Shown piece by piece: positions 34,338 through 44,427 of a DNA stretch of 64,000 nt. The stretch is taken from assembly GCF_900103125.1 (NCBI RefSeq), contig NZ_FNJV01000007.1, positions 186,001 through 250,000 of the forward strand. Reading direction: 5' to 3'. The notes beneath the pieces are model-generated. The model searched no databases, was not told the DNA's origin, and was given only the letters and a program-made list of their open reading frames with translations. This stretch comes from Mucilaginibacter sp. OK268. GTDB lineage: Bacteria; Bacteroidota; Bacteroidia; Sphingobacteriales; Sphingobacteriaceae. A program made the translations under genes and the position numbers. How positions within the stretch are numbered: the first letter of the stretch is position 1; each line of letters starts with the position of its first letter.

Positions 34338-35155
34338 TTTATCGCAACATTTTTAATTTTTTCATACTGAGAAGATATATGAGATGAAACCGGAACTGTG
34401 TTAGTTATGAATGTTTCTGTACGCTAACCTTCTATGGTGATACTTATTGTGTATAAATAACCCTTTTCTTATTTAATATCTAAATCTGTGGAGTCAAAAG
34501 GCCAGGTGCTGCAAATGGCAATTGTATTAATTTTTGATAATAATCTATATAATCTATAGATATAATAGAATTAATTATATATTTGTCAATCACCTGTTCT
34601 TTATCCTATTTATCCCGAAAAAACGATGGGTAGACTCAACATGTTTATAATATGTAGCTTCAACTCCCGATAAAAGAATTTTAATTCCTGTAAGAGATAT
34701 ATTCTGGTCAATATTTAAACTAATTTTTATTTATTTCTAATGATTTTCTAATAATTATAAGAAATATTAAAAATAAAAGTCATTTTTTGATGGTAATGTC
34801 AAATAAAAATCAATTTTTATGTGATATTTTCAATTATATGTCTCTATTGTTTGATATAATCAATATTCATTAATTATATTTAGCTCCATGATGCCTTATC
34901 TGCCACATCAATTGCCATTTCCTGCTGTTTATAACAGTCGAATACTCTATTGTATCGCTTCTCATTGCTGTTTTGGCCTTGTCGAATCCCGTAAATATTC
35001 TTTTTAAAATCTTTTTACTCACTTATCATATCATAAATCCTGTAAATAAATCATTGCCCATGAAATAAATCATCCTTAAGATTCAAATCTGATCAGATCA
35101 GCATTGTTTCAAATCCCGAACCAATTAATTATTAACTATTAACGACAATTGAACA
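34338..35155 (+). other. AT-rich 818-bp intergenic region with putative susC promoter
   Basis: No credible gene. Very AT-rich between about 34540 and 34880. The best promoter is TTTG (34850-34853), 21 bp, TATATTTA (34875-34882), which would give the next susC a leader of about 270 nt. A perfect TATATTTG at 34578-34585 lacks a suitably placed -33 box. No TTTAGTATTT element of the phosphonate type was found, so the following SusCD pair is probably regulated separately. Confidence 0.45.
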
Positions 35156-38100
35156 ATGAATAAAAAAATACTATACTTAGTATGGGCTATTGTATTGGTG
35201 TGCACTCAGGCATACGCACAAACCCATAAAATTACAGGCCATGTTACAGATGCAGGCGATGGCTCATCTTTACCAGGCGTCTCGGTTTCAATTAAAGGCA
35301 CTGCAATCGGCACTCAAACAGATGGCAACGGTAATTTTAGCATTAACGTACCCGCCGGGAAACAAAGTTTAACGTTCAATTTCATAGGATATGCATCGCA
35401 AACGGTTACCGTAACGTCAAATAAAGTTACTGTCGCTTTAACTGCAACCGCCAGCCAGCTTTCAGAAGTTGTGATATCTGGTTATACCAAAATAAGTAAA
35501 AAAGATTATACGGGTTCTGCAGTATCAGTAGGTGCAGCCCAGATTGGTAATAAACCGGTTCAAAGCTTTGACCAGGCATTGGCGGGGCAAGCGGCGGGTG
35601 TAAATGTTATAACGCCTAATGGTGTATTGAATAACCCGCCGGTATTCAGGATCAGGGGTTTCAACTCTATATCTTTAAGCTCATATCCTTTGATTATTAT
35701 TGATGGTGTACCTGTTTTTACCAGTACAAATACAAACGCAAACAGTGCTTCAAGTAATCCGCTGGGTGATATTAATCCAAATGATATTGAACGGGTGGAT
35801 ATATTGAAAGATGCGTCAGCTACAGCCATCTATGGTTCAAGAGCTGCAAATGGCGTTGTGGTCATCACAACCAAAAGAGGAAAGTTGGGCAAAACCCAGG
35901 TTAATTATGATGGTTGGGTTGGTATTAATAAGGCGTTTAACCTGCCTAAATTACTTAATGCCGATCAATATGTACAATTGAAGAACGAGGCCCGCGCAAA
36001 TGCAGGTCTGGCGCCGGGTTTCGCTATTCAAAAAGACGCTGACGGCAATGAAATCAATACAGATTGGTTTAAAGTTGTTTACCAAACAGGCATATCGCAC
36101 AATCATAACCTGAATGTTTCTGGTGCCACTGAAAAAACCTCCTATTTTGTATCCAGTGGTTACAGTAATCAAGAAAGCTTTATTAAAACAAACACCTTTG
36201 AGCGGAAAATTTTCAGAGCAAACCTGGATCATCATTTGTCAAAGGACATTACTATAGGAACTAATTTTAGCTATAGTAATTCTTTAGGCAAAGGGCCGAA
36301 CAGCGGCTCATTACCGGGGCAGGCTTATAATACGGGTGGATTGGCCCGCTTACCCCTCGTATTAAACCCCAATGTGGCCCCCCGCAATCCTGATGGCTCT
36401 TATAATATAACCAGCACCGGATCACTAGGGCTGGGCGCTAATACTATTGCCAATAATTATCCCAATGCACTTGTTTTACTTGATCTGGATAAGTATACTT
36501 CAAGTAATACCAACGTAATTGGTGATATATATGCCGAATGGCAGTTGGTAACCGGCCTAAAGTTCAAAACCCAATACAATATCAATAAGCTTAATATAGC
36601 CAATACTACATTTCAGAACCCTATTGCTGGTGACGGGCAAAGTTCAAACGGATTTGCTTCAAATACATTCCAGGAGTATAACCGGAGAGATTGGACAAAC
36701 AGTTTAAACTATGAAGCGAGTTTGGGTAAAAGCCATATTAGCGCGACCGGTGGTTATGAAGAATATCATACAACGAACCTTGGTACCGGTACCCAGCGGA
36801 CAAACCTTGCTGATTCCTACTTTAATAATTTCCAGGGAAACTTCCTGAATGTAGTAAGCGATGCCACGACCGGAAATTTTCAGTCCGAAAATGGATTCAG
36901 ATCTTTCTTCGGAACGGCGAATTATGATTTTGATAAAAAGTATCTGTTAAACGGAACTTTCAGGCGAGATGGATTCTCCGGATTATCAGCCAATAACAAG
37001 TATGGTAATTTTGGCGGCGGTTCTATCGGATGGAATATAGCCGAAGAGAGATTTTTCAAAGATTCACGCCTGGGGCATATTTTTGAAGACCTTAAATTGA
37101 AAGGTAGTTACGGTGTAGTAGGTAACGTAGGTGTAGGTGACTTTGCGTCGTTATCCTTATATAACTCGGGTTTGTACGGCAGTGCAGGAACGGTTTATTT
37201 TAACCAGGCTGGTAACTCCGATCTGAAATGGGAAACCAGTAAAAAAACAGATGTAGGTATTAGTTTCAGTTTATTTAAAGGACGTATACAGGCCGAGATT
37301 GATTACTATAACAATAGCATCAACAATCTGATCCTGAATGCGCCACAGTCTCCTTCAAGAGGTATTCCAGGCAATACTATTGCTGCTAACGTGGGTTCGA
37401 TGTATAATCGTGGTGTGGAGTTTAATATCACATCAAGAAATATTATTAAACACAATTTTAGTTGGACCACCAATTTTAACATCAGCACACTCAGCAACAA
37501 AGTTACGGCGCTTGCGCAAGGCAATTCAGATATTTATGGTGTAACATCCGGATTGGAAACCGCAAGCGTTACCAGGGTAGGTTACACACTGGGTTCTATT
37601 TTTGTTGTTCCGGTTGATGGCGTAAATCCAGCCAACGGTCAGCGTATATTTATCAACCGTTTTGGCAGGCAGGTTCAGTATAATCAGGTTGGTACGCCAT
37701 CCAAATGGACATATCTTGATGGTACCACGGCTCCTGCTATTGACGGCACACTGGATGGCCGTATTGCTGGAAGATCTATTCCAACCTTTTATGGTGGTTT
37801 AAATAACACCTTTACTTACAAAAGCTTTGACCTTAATATCGGCATCACCTTTTCGGGCGGAAACAAGATATATAACGGAACACAGGCTACACTCCGAGAT
37901 CAGCGATTCTGGAACAATGAAACGGGTATACTAAGACGCTGGACAACCCCTGGTCAGGTAACCGATATACCTAAAGTGGTCTATAATGATAATTACTCCA
38001 ACGGATCGGCTATACCGAACTCATCAAACGTGCAGAATGGCTCTTATGCTAAACTTAAAAACGTTGCTTTGGGCTATAAATTCCCAACACAACTGGTTAA

Positions 38101-38284
38101 CCGCGCAGGTATAGCATCAGCAAGGATATATGTACAGGCAACAAACCTGGCGGTAGTTACAGGTTATAAAGGGTCTGATCCGGAAGTTTCCTCCAACGGT
38201 AACTCCAACCTGGCACCGGGTATTGACCGTAATACCGTGCCCTCAAGCAGGATATTTACTTTCGGATTAAATGTTGGATTTTAA
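35156..38284 (+). CDS. SusC/RagA-family TonB-dependent transporter (substrate unknown)
   Basis: A 1042-residue outer-membrane transporter. Signal peptide ends at AYAQT. A carboxypeptidase-regulatory-like domain (GHVTDAGDGSSLPGVSVSIKGT) precedes plug motifs IERVDILKDASATAIYGSRAANGVVV and the barrel. It is followed by its SusD partner but by no enzyme, regulator or transporter gene on the same strand, so the pair is an orphan. The closest functional neighbour is the phosphonate operon upstream, but the promoters look unrelated. Cargo cannot be assigned. Confidence 0.93.
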   Translation: MNKKILYLVWAIVLVCTQAYAQTHKITGHVTDAGDGSSLPGVSVSIKGTAIGTQTDGNGNFSINVPAGKQSLTFNFIGYASQTVTVTSNKVTVALTATASQLSEVVISGYTKISKKDYTGSAVSVGAAQIGNKPVQSFDQALAGQAAGVNVITPNGVLNNPPVFRIRGFNSISLSSYPLIIIDGVPVFTSTNTNANSASSNPLGDINPNDIERVDILKDASATAIYGSRAANGVVVITTKRGKLGKTQVNYDGWVGINKAFNLPKLLNADQYVQLKNEARANAGLAPGFAIQKDADGNEINTDWFKVVYQTGISHNHNLNVSGATEKTSYFVSSGYSNQESFIKTNTFERKIFRANLDHHLSKDITIGTNFSYSNSLGKGPNSGSLPGQAYNTGGLARLPLVLNPNVAPRNPDGSYNITSTGSLGLGANTIANNYPNALVLLDLDKYTSSNTNVIGDIYAEWQLVTGLKFKTQYNINKLNIANTTFQNPIAGDGQSSNGFASNTFQEYNRRDWTNSLNYEASLGKSHISATGGYEEYHTTNLGTGTQRTNLADSYFNNFQGNFLNVVSDATTGNFQSENGFRSFFGTANYDFDKKYLLNGTFRRDGFSGLSANNKYGNFGGGSIGWNIAEERFFKDSRLGHIFEDLKLKGSYGVVGNVGVGDFASLSLYNSGLYGSAGTVYFNQAGNSDLKWETSKKTDVGISFSLFKGRIQAEIDYYNNSINNLILNAPQSPSRGIPGNTIAANVGSMYNRGVEFNITSRNIIKHNFSWTTNFNISTLSNKVTALAQGNSDIYGVTSGLETASVTRVGYTLGSIFVVPVDGVNPANGQRIFINRFGRQVQYNQVGTPSKWTYLDGTTAPAIDGTLDGRIAGRSIPTFYGGLNNTFTYKSFDLNIGITFSGGNKIYNGTQATLRDQRFWNNETGILRRWTTPGQVTDIPKVVYNDNYSNGSAIPNSSNVQNGSYAKLKNVALGYKFPTQLVNRAGIASARIYVQATNLAVVTGYKGSDPEVSSNGNSNLAPGIDRNTVPSSRIFTFGLNVGF

Positions 38285-38296
38285 ATTTTGATAACC

Positions 38297-39799
38297 ATGA
38301 TAACTATAAAAAAATATAAATACATCCTCAATGCAGCAGTGCTGGCATTGACCGTGTTGCTGGGTAGCTCCTGCAAAAAGGATCTATTAACGCCGACACC
38401 AACCACCAGTATTATCGACTCAAAAACATTTGACACCCCTGCCCGGATTTTAAGCCAGGTTAATGGTTTATATGCCGGGGTTAAAAATGGGCAGTTTTAT
38501 GGGGGGCGGTATGTGATCTATAATGAGATACGTGGCGAGGAGTTTATAATAAATAAGCCTAATGGGGTTACCGGTTTAGATACCTGGAGCCAGAATGTGA
38601 ACTCCAATACCAATGAGGTTGTGAACCTTTGGAGCGCGGCTTATGCTGCTATTAACAGGGTTAACGTTTTTTTAGCAGGCCTCAATGCAAATCTATCTAA
38701 AGTTGATGCTACTACAGCCAATCAATATATTGGAGAGGCGGAGTTTTTAAGAGCGCTTTCTTATTTTGCTTTGGTTCAAACCTATGCGAAACCATATGTT
38801 TTTGATAATGGCGCAAGTCCGGGTTTACCGCTGCGCTTGCTGGCAGAAACCGACCTGACAGGGGCAGGGAAAAATGACCTGGCCCGCAGCACCGTGGCAC
38901 AGGTATATACCCAAATATTAAAAGACCTGGATGATGCGGAAAGCAAGCTTAGTGCAACCCAGGCCAATGGCGCTTTCAGAGCCTTTAAAAATACAGCTAT
39001 TGCCTTAAAAGCTAGAGTGTATTTAGCACAGGCTAATTATGCTAAGGTGCTTACAGAAACCACTAAGCTTATCAGTGCAACAGCTCCATATCAGGCCCCA
39101 ACGGGGGGCACTAAGCTGGAGGCCAGTATAGCCACGGTTTTTACCGGTTCATATACCGGTGCCGAAGCCTTGTTGTTTTTACCGTTCACTACCAGCGATG
39201 CGCCGGGCACTCAAAATCAGTTGGCGTATTATTTTACTTTAAATCCGGGTAATGGCGAGTATTATTTAAATACAAGTGGTATATATGCCAACGCTGCATT
39301 AAGTGGAACAAGTTCTACTGACGCACGTAAAGGATTTATTACCAAAGTGTCGGTTACAGACGCAAACAAAGTAACAACTATATATAATTATTTATCCAAA
39401 TACAAAACCTCTTCACCCTTTACAGATTATATACCTGTACTAAGATATAGCGAGGTACTACTGAATGCAGCAGAAGCCTACGCACGTACAGGCGACCTGG
39501 TAAACGCGACTGCTTTATTATACGCTGTAAGGCACAGGTCAGACGCTACCTTTACCTTCGATCCGGCAGATATCGGTTCGCAAACGAGCCTGATAAATAC
39601 CATATTAACAGAACGAAGGATTGAACTAATTGGCGAAGGTTTCAGGCTTACCGACCTATTTCGCACCAGCCAGGCGCTTCCTGCCAAATCCGGAGCTCAG
39701 GGAAACTCTCCCGCTGTTGCGGTTACTGCATCCAATTATATCTGGCCTATATCAGGAGTGGAACTTCAAACGAACAAACTAATGCAACCTAATCCTTAA
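38297..39799 (+). CDS. SusD/RagB-family outer-membrane lipoprotein (substrate unknown)
   Basis: A 500-residue lipoprotein starting at ATG 38297; the upstream TTG at 38288 lies almost on the susC stop. Lipobox LLGSSC, with the acylated Cys at residue 26, then Lys-Lys. RagB/SusD features: AEFLRALSYFALVQTYAKPYVFD in the N-terminal helical half, and YSEVLLNAAEAYARTGD plus ILTERRIELIGEGFRLTDLFR in the C-terminal half. Partner of the preceding SusC (12-bp gap). A strong terminator follows, so the pair forms its own transcript. Confidence 0.93.
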   Translation: MITIKKYKYILNAAVLALTVLLGSSCKKDLLTPTPTTSIIDSKTFDTPARILSQVNGLYAGVKNGQFYGGRYVIYNEIRGEEFIINKPNGVTGLDTWSQNVNSNTNEVVNLWSAAYAAINRVNVFLAGLNANLSKVDATTANQYIGEAEFLRALSYFALVQTYAKPYVFDNGASPGLPLRLLAETDLTGAGKNDLARSTVAQVYTQILKDLDDAESKLSATQANGAFRAFKNTAIALKARVYLAQANYAKVLTETTKLISATAPYQAPTGGTKLEASIATVFTGSYTGAEALLFLPFTTSDAPGTQNQLAYYFTLNPGNGEYYLNTSGIYANAALSGTSSTDARKGFITKVSVTDANKVTTIYNYLSKYKTSSPFTDYIPVLRYSEVLLNAAEAYARTGDLVNATALLYAVRHRSDATFTFDPADIGSQTSLINTILTERRIELIGEGFRLTDLFRTSQALPAKSGAQGNSPAVAVTASNYIWPISGVELQTNKLMQPNP

Positions 39800-39820
39800 T
39801 TAAGGGACAGGTAATTATAG

Positions 39821-39858
39821 AAAAGAGGCTGTATCAAAATCACGATCAGCCTCTTTTT
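39821..39858 (+). terminator. Intrinsic terminator after the orphan SusCD pair
   Basis: AAAAGAGGCTG (39821-39831) pairs with CAGCCTCTTTT (39847-39857) and is followed by further T residues. Confidence 0.9.
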
Positions 39859-39920
39859 TCTTTGATTTATCCGGATGTTCAATCACGAATTGATATATAG
39901 TCTTGGATTGACTCAATTAA

Positions 39921-40025
39921 CAAAAAAGTGGGTTTACATGGTTTACACAATTTATGGTTAATATTGATTTATATAATTGATAATCAATTAATTGAGTGTA
40001 TTTTCAAAAAAATTATGTAAACCCA
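39921..40025. repeat. ~100-bp inverted-terminus repeat element, copy 2
   Basis: Arms TGGGTTTACAT (39929-39939) and ATGTAAACCCA (40015-40025) are perfect 11-bp inverted repeats. The left end has tandem GGTTTACAT/GGTTTACAC 9-mers. It aligns gap-free with copy 1 at 22621, both containing TAATCAATTAATT at the same internal offset, exactly 17,300 bp apart and in the same orientation. The rest of the 312-bp gap to the DUF4159 gene shows nothing else. Confidence 0.7.
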
Positions 40026-40111
40026 GTTTTGTATAAATATTGTCGGCTAAACGTCAATTAATAGGCGCACAATCGACATTGTTCGCGGGGGATGTCCTTA
40101 TTACTCGTCAC

Positions 40112-40738
40112 TCAGGAGTTAAGCGCATACATAATAATATTTACCCCGAATTTGGTATTGTCTTCGGCCATAAAACGTTTGTTTCTGAAATCGTAATCCC
40201 ATTCGCAGCCATAATCTTTACTGCTGTATAGTACACCTATTCGTCCGTTAATTTCAATGGCTTTCAGGTAATCGTGTACAAGGTCGTCGCCCCAGCCGTT
40301 TAATTCAAAGTTGGTAGTAGGTGGCCCCTTATCAAACGAAAAAAAAGAGTGGTAGATCTTATGATTATTGGGTATTTTCTTTAGCGCAGTAGGGCCAAAC
40401 AGAGCCGCCATCTGCGCCTCAAATGATTTGGCAAAAAGACCGTCGATATCGTGATTACAATCATCGGCAAATACAAAGCCACCATTTTCTACATATTTTT
40501 TAAAATTGGCTCTTTCCATAGCATCAAATTGAACCAGCTTATGACCACTGATATAACAAAATGGGGCCGAAAATATATCGTCGCTGCTTAAAGGGATCAC
40601 CTTTTCATGTGGATCGATAGGAACAGTAGTGTATTCCAACAGGGAGTTGAGCAGGTTTGAGGGCATACGCTGATCGGTATCCCAATCGCCGGAATGATAA
40701 CTTAATCTTGTAAAGGTGAACTTTCCACTGAAACTCAT
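40112..40738 (-). CDS. DUF4159-domain protein
   Basis: A 208-residue protein of the DUF4159 family. Its FTRLSYHSGDWDTD start, ENGGFVFADDCNHDIDG centre and GWGDDLVHDYLKAIEINGRIGVLYSSKDYGCEWDYD region are typical and resemble a glutamine-amidotransferase-like fold without a clear catalytic Cys. ATG 40738 is preferred to TTG 40750. No signal peptide in this short version. It is divergent from the MoxR/DUF58 operon, its usual genomic partner in Bacteroidota. Function unknown; a role linked to the MoxR/von Willebrand-type system is inferred. Confidence 0.8.
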   Translation of the reverse strand: MSFSGKFTFTRLSYHSGDWDTDQRMPSNLLNSLLEYTTVPIDPHEKVIPLSSDDIFSAPFCYISGHKLVQFDAMERANFKKYVENGGFVFADDCNHDIDGLFAKSFEAQMAALFGPTALKKIPNNHKIYHSFFSFDKGPPTTNFELNGWGDDLVHDYLKAIEINGRIGVLYSSKDYGCEWDYDFRNKRFMAEDNTKFGVNIIMYALNS

Positions 40739-40898
40739 TTTTCTGTTCAAACCCTAAAATTAACACAATATTTTATGCAAAAACTACTTTTGCTTGCATC
40801 GCTTGTAAAGTTTCGGATACTTTATTGGCTTTTTAACAAAAAAACATGGTATTTACTCAAAAGGATGATATATTGGGAGTAAATAAACATTGAAGTAA

Positions 40899-41894
40899 TT
40901 GGAACTTACCGAAAATAACGTAAAAGCATTACTGGCAAAACTGCCCCAACTAAAAAACGAGATACAAAAAGTAATTGTTGGCCAGGATGCCATATTGGAC
41001 GAATTGCTGGTGGCATTTTTGGCTGGCGGTCATTGTTTACTGGAAGGTGTGCCGGGACTGGCCAAAACGCTTATTGTTAAAACCATGTCGCAGGCTTTGC
41101 ATTTATCATTCAGGCGCATACAGTTTACCCCCGATCTGATGCCTACTGACATCATAGGCACCGAAATACTGGAAGAGGATCATGCTACCGGTAAACGTTT
41201 TTTTAAGTTTAACAAAGGGCCCTTGTTTGCCAATATTATACTGGCCGACGAAATTAACCGTACGCCGCCCAAAACACAATCGGCATTGCTGGAGGCTATG
41301 CAGGAGTTTGAGGTGACTTATGGCGGGCAAACTTATCCCCTGGATAAGCCCTTTTTTATACTGGCCACCCAAAACCCTATAGAACAGGCCGGTACTTATC
41401 CTTTACCCGAAGCTCAGCTTGACCGCTTTTTGCTGCTGATAAAAATGGGCTACCCAACAGAACAGGAGGAGTTTGAGGTATTAAACCGTACCACCGGCAC
41501 TCAAAAAGCCGATATTAATGCGGTTATCAACGCCGCGGATATACAGCAGGCGCAGGCTTTGGTGAGGCAGGTAAATATCAATGATGACCTGATAAAATAT
41601 GTTAGCCTGATGATACGGGCAACACGGCCAGATACAAGCCAGGTTGCTTATGTTAAAGAATGGGTACGCTGGGGAGCCGGACCGCGGGCCGGGCAAGCTT
41701 TAATATTAACTGCTAAAGCACGGGCCTTATTAAAAGGCCGCTATGCGGTAATAATGGAAGATATACACGCCATGGCTCCATCAGTTTTAAGGCATCGGAT
41801 ACTGATGAACTTTAAAGCCGAGGCCGAAGGAATAACATCAGATAAGGTTACTGCCGAACTCATAAGAACTATAGATAGGCCAAAAACTATCTGA
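40899..41894 (+). CDS. MoxR-family AAA+ ATPase
   Basis: A 331-residue cytoplasmic AAA+ ATPase. Walker A GVPGLAKT is at about residues 48-55. Walker B is ILADEINRTPPKTQSALLEAM, followed by sensor ATQNPIEQAGTYPLPEAQLDR. A C-terminal lid domain completes the usual size. The start is TTG at 40899, because an in-frame stop lies immediately upstream and no ATG is near. MoxR proteins act as chaperone-like partners of DUF58/VWA proteins, which are encoded next. First gene of the cluster. Confidence 0.93.
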   Translation: MELTENNVKALLAKLPQLKNEIQKVIVGQDAILDELLVAFLAGGHCLLEGVPGLAKTLIVKTMSQALHLSFRRIQFTPDLMPTDIIGTEILEEDHATGKRFFKFNKGPLFANIILADEINRTPPKTQSALLEAMQEFEVTYGGQTYPLDKPFFILATQNPIEQAGTYPLPEAQLDRFLLLIKMGYPTEQEEFEVLNRTTGTQKADINAVINAADIQQAQALVRQVNINDDLIKYVSLMIRATRPDTSQVAYVKEWVRWGAGPRAGQALILTAKARALLKGRYAVIMEDIHAMAPSVLRHRILMNFKAEAEGITSDKVTAELIRTIDRPKTI

Positions 41895-41986
41895 TGATTA
41901 ACCAGGTTAAGGGATTTGCTGTGGTTTTTTTAAAGTCGCAGATAAAATAAATCCGAGATCTCAATTCCCAAATCCGAAATAAAAAC

Positions 41987-42862
41987 ATGCTTGATCCTAA
42001 AGTATTAATGACCATTAAAGATTTGCCATTACTTGCCAAAACGGTAATTGACGGCTTTATGAATGGTTTTAATAAAAGTAAAGTAAAGGGGCCGGGACTT
42101 GAATTCAGTCAGTATCGTAGCTATCAGCCGGGTGATGATCTGCGCTGGCTCGACTGGCGAATGTTTGCCCGGTCGGACAGGTATTATATTCGCGAATCAG
42201 AGATCGAAACCAGTATTTCCGTGAGGTTTTTAATTGATGCCAGCGCTTCTATGGCGCACGATGATCACGGTATTAAAAAAATAGATTATGCCCGTTTTAT
42301 GGTCGCATCACTGGCCTTTCTGGCTAATCTTCAGGGCGATTCGGTAGGACTATATGTTTTTCAGGATGGTGGTTTATTTTCGCTGGCCTCCAAGCCCGAC
42401 CCTCAACATTTGCAACGGTTATATTTTCACTTGGAGCAGATAAAGCCCATGGGAACTTTTACGCAACCGGTTCATTATAAAGAACTGTTTGCCGGATCGG
42501 GACGTAAAGAACTTTTGATCTTTATTACAGATATGTACCAGGTGGATGGGGAGATCAGTAAATTGCTTGATTCTTTATCAGCCCTGAAACATGAGGTGAT
42601 CTTGTTTCATTTAATGGGTAAAAATGAGATCGACTTTGATTTTGGCGCCTATACCACACTTAAGGATTTGGAGACAGGCGAAACTATTGATGTAAATGGG
42701 AGAGAGGCAACTGCCTATCAGAGCCGATTAAAAGACCACCTAGATAAGGTGCGGATGGAGTTATTGGGAAAGCATATTTTTTATCGATTGATCAATACAT
42801 CACAACCATTGGATGACGCGCTGCGCGATTTTTTGGTACAAAGAAATAAAACGAAGTTTTAA
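41987..42862 (+). CDS. DUF58 (VWA-like) protein
   Basis: A 291-residue soluble DUF58 protein. The family motif EFSQYRSYQPGDDLRWLDWRMFARSDRYYIRE is followed by a von Willebrand A-like domain with a MIDAS-type sequence LIDASASMAHDD and a later FITDMYQVDGE. Such proteins pair with MoxR ATPases; the gene follows moxR by 92 bp. Probably a MoxR client or adaptor working at the inner face of the membrane. Confidence 0.92.
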   Translation: MLDPKVLMTIKDLPLLAKTVIDGFMNGFNKSKVKGPGLEFSQYRSYQPGDDLRWLDWRMFARSDRYYIRESEIETSISVRFLIDASASMAHDDHGIKKIDYARFMVASLAFLANLQGDSVGLYVFQDGGLFSLASKPDPQHLQRLYFHLEQIKPMGTFTQPVHYKELFAGSGRKELLIFITDMYQVDGEISKLLDSLSALKHEVILFHLMGKNEIDFDFGAYTTLKDLETGETIDVNGREATAYQSRLKDHLDKVRMELLGKHIFYRLINTSQPLDDALRDFLVQRNKTKF

Positions 42863-42909
42863 CCCCGTTTTGTGCCCCTAGGATGAGATTAAATAAATTA
42901 TTGAAATAA

Positions 42910-44427
42910 ATGCTGTTTTTAAATTCGATATGGCTGTTTGCTATTGCCGCGTTAACTATACCGGTAATTATACACCTGTGGAATATAAAACCGGGCAAGA
43001 CTTTAAAAGTAGGCAGCATTTCATTGATCAACGCCGCGGCCAAAAAAAGTAGCCGAAGCCTGAAGATCAATGACAAGCTGCTGTTTTTTGTACGTTGCCT
43101 TTTGGTGACTTTATTGGCCTTGGTATTGGCAGTACCTGTTTGGCAGCGTCATGCTAATATGACCAAAGCAAAAGGCTGGTTACTGATTCCTAATGAAAAT
43201 ATTGCCGGGAGCTATCACAAATTTAAGCCTCTTGTTGATTCGCTAACGAGAGCTGGTTATGAGTTTCATTATTTTAACAAAGGTTTTGCAAAGGCTGATC
43301 TCTCTAAAATATTGGCTGATTCTCCAAAAACAATCCGGCCGAAAACGGTTAATTACTGGAATCTGGTAACCCAACTCAATCAATACCTCTCATCAGATAT
43401 TCATGTATACCTGGTAACGCCTAATGGCGTCAATCATTTTATGGGTAATAGGCCCCATGTCGCTTTGAATTTAAAATGGAAAACCTATACGCCAGATGAT
43501 TCCACAAGCACATGGATACAGGATGCCTGGTTTGACCAGGACAACAGTGTACGTGTATTACAGGGAAACAGTAAACCATCGGGTACTTACTTTACCAATT
43601 TCACTATTAATTCGGGTAGTGAGGCCCACTCTGCTTTTGCCATAAATGTTAATAACGGCAAACCCGTTATCAGATTTAAAAGCGGTGACACCACTCTCAT
43701 CAACATTGATACAACAACTGTACATTTTGCCATCTTTACAGATAAATATGCGGCTGACGCGGCCTACCTAAAAGCAGCCTTGCAAACAATCGCCAATTTC
43801 AGCGGGCGAAAAACCATGGTGAAACAATATAGTCGGGCGGATCAGATACCGACTGGCCAAAGCTGGGTATTCTGGCTGTCAGATCAACAACCAACTATCC
43901 AAACGTTAAAAAAAAGCGGACACTTTTTGGTGTATAAGACAGGCAATGTGGTAAATACCAATTCCTGGATAAAAACTACTGGCGCGTTTAATGTAACAGG
44001 GGCGTCACAGCAAATCGCCTTATATCAATTGATCAATGAACAAGTAACTGCTGATCAATTAATATGGACAGATGGCTTTGGTCACCCGATTTTGAGCCGT
44101 GAATCGCAAGCTAATACCTATAAATTTTATACTCGTTTTAACCCAGCCTGGAATGATCTGGTCTGGAGCGATGATTTCCCCCAATTATTATACAAACTTG
44201 TTTTTAATAATAACATAAAAGAAATTAAGAACCGGCATGAGCGAAGGACGCTCGATCAGGAACAGCTTATGCCTTATAGCTTGGCCGAAACACACGCGAC
44301 CGTAAATGGCCACCTGCTTAACGCAAAAACAGACCTGTCCCATTATTTCTGGCTGGCTTTGGTTGTGGTGTTCCTGATGGAAAGAATGCTTGCTCACCGA
44401 CATAAATTAACTCCGGATAATGACTAA
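42910..44427 (+). CDS. BatA-type N-terminal membrane protein
   Basis: A 505-residue protein. The N-terminus (FLNSIWLFAIAALTIPVIIHLWN) with a second membrane segment near residue 60-80 (LLFFVRCLLVTLLALVLAVPVW) matches the BatA/aerotolerance N-terminal domain. A large extracytoplasmic region and a C-terminal membrane helix (HYFWLALVVVFLMERML) follow. No intact MIDAS motif is visible, so it is probably a structural relative of Bat proteins. Its end overlaps the next gene by 8 bp, indicating coupled translation within the MoxR operon. Confidence 0.82.
   Translation: MLFLNSIWLFAIAALTIPVIIHLWNIKPGKTLKVGSISLINAAAKKSSRSLKINDKLLFFVRCLLVTLLALVLAVPVWQRHANMTKAKGWLLIPNENIAGSYHKFKPLVDSLTRAGYEFHYFNKGFAKADLSKILADSPKTIRPKTVNYWNLVTQLNQYLSSDIHVYLVTPNGVNHFMGNRPHVALNLKWKTYTPDDSTSTWIQDAWFDQDNSVRVLQGNSKPSGTYFTNFTINSGSEAHSAFAINVNNGKPVIRFKSGDTTLINIDTTTVHFAIFTDKYAADAAYLKAALQTIANFSGRKTMVKQYSRADQIPTGQSWVFWLSDQQPTIQTLKKSGHFLVYKTGNVVNTNSWIKTTGAFNVTGASQQIALYQLINEQVTADQLIWTDGFGHPILSRESQANTYKFYTRFNPAWNDLVWSDDFPQLLYKLVFNNNIKEIKNRHERRTLDQEQLMPYSLAETHATVNGHLLNAKTDLSHYFWLALVVVFLMERMLAHRHKLTPDND

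Noticed and set aside
34540..34880. AT-rich stretch as a replication origin or phage attachment site
   Set aside because: No DnaA-box cluster, tRNA end or recombinase gene seen.
22621..40025. Repeat pair as proof of a mobile island
   Set aside because: No integrase, transposase or target duplication is visible, and the shared promoter motif extends beyond the left copy, so only a hypothesis is kept.
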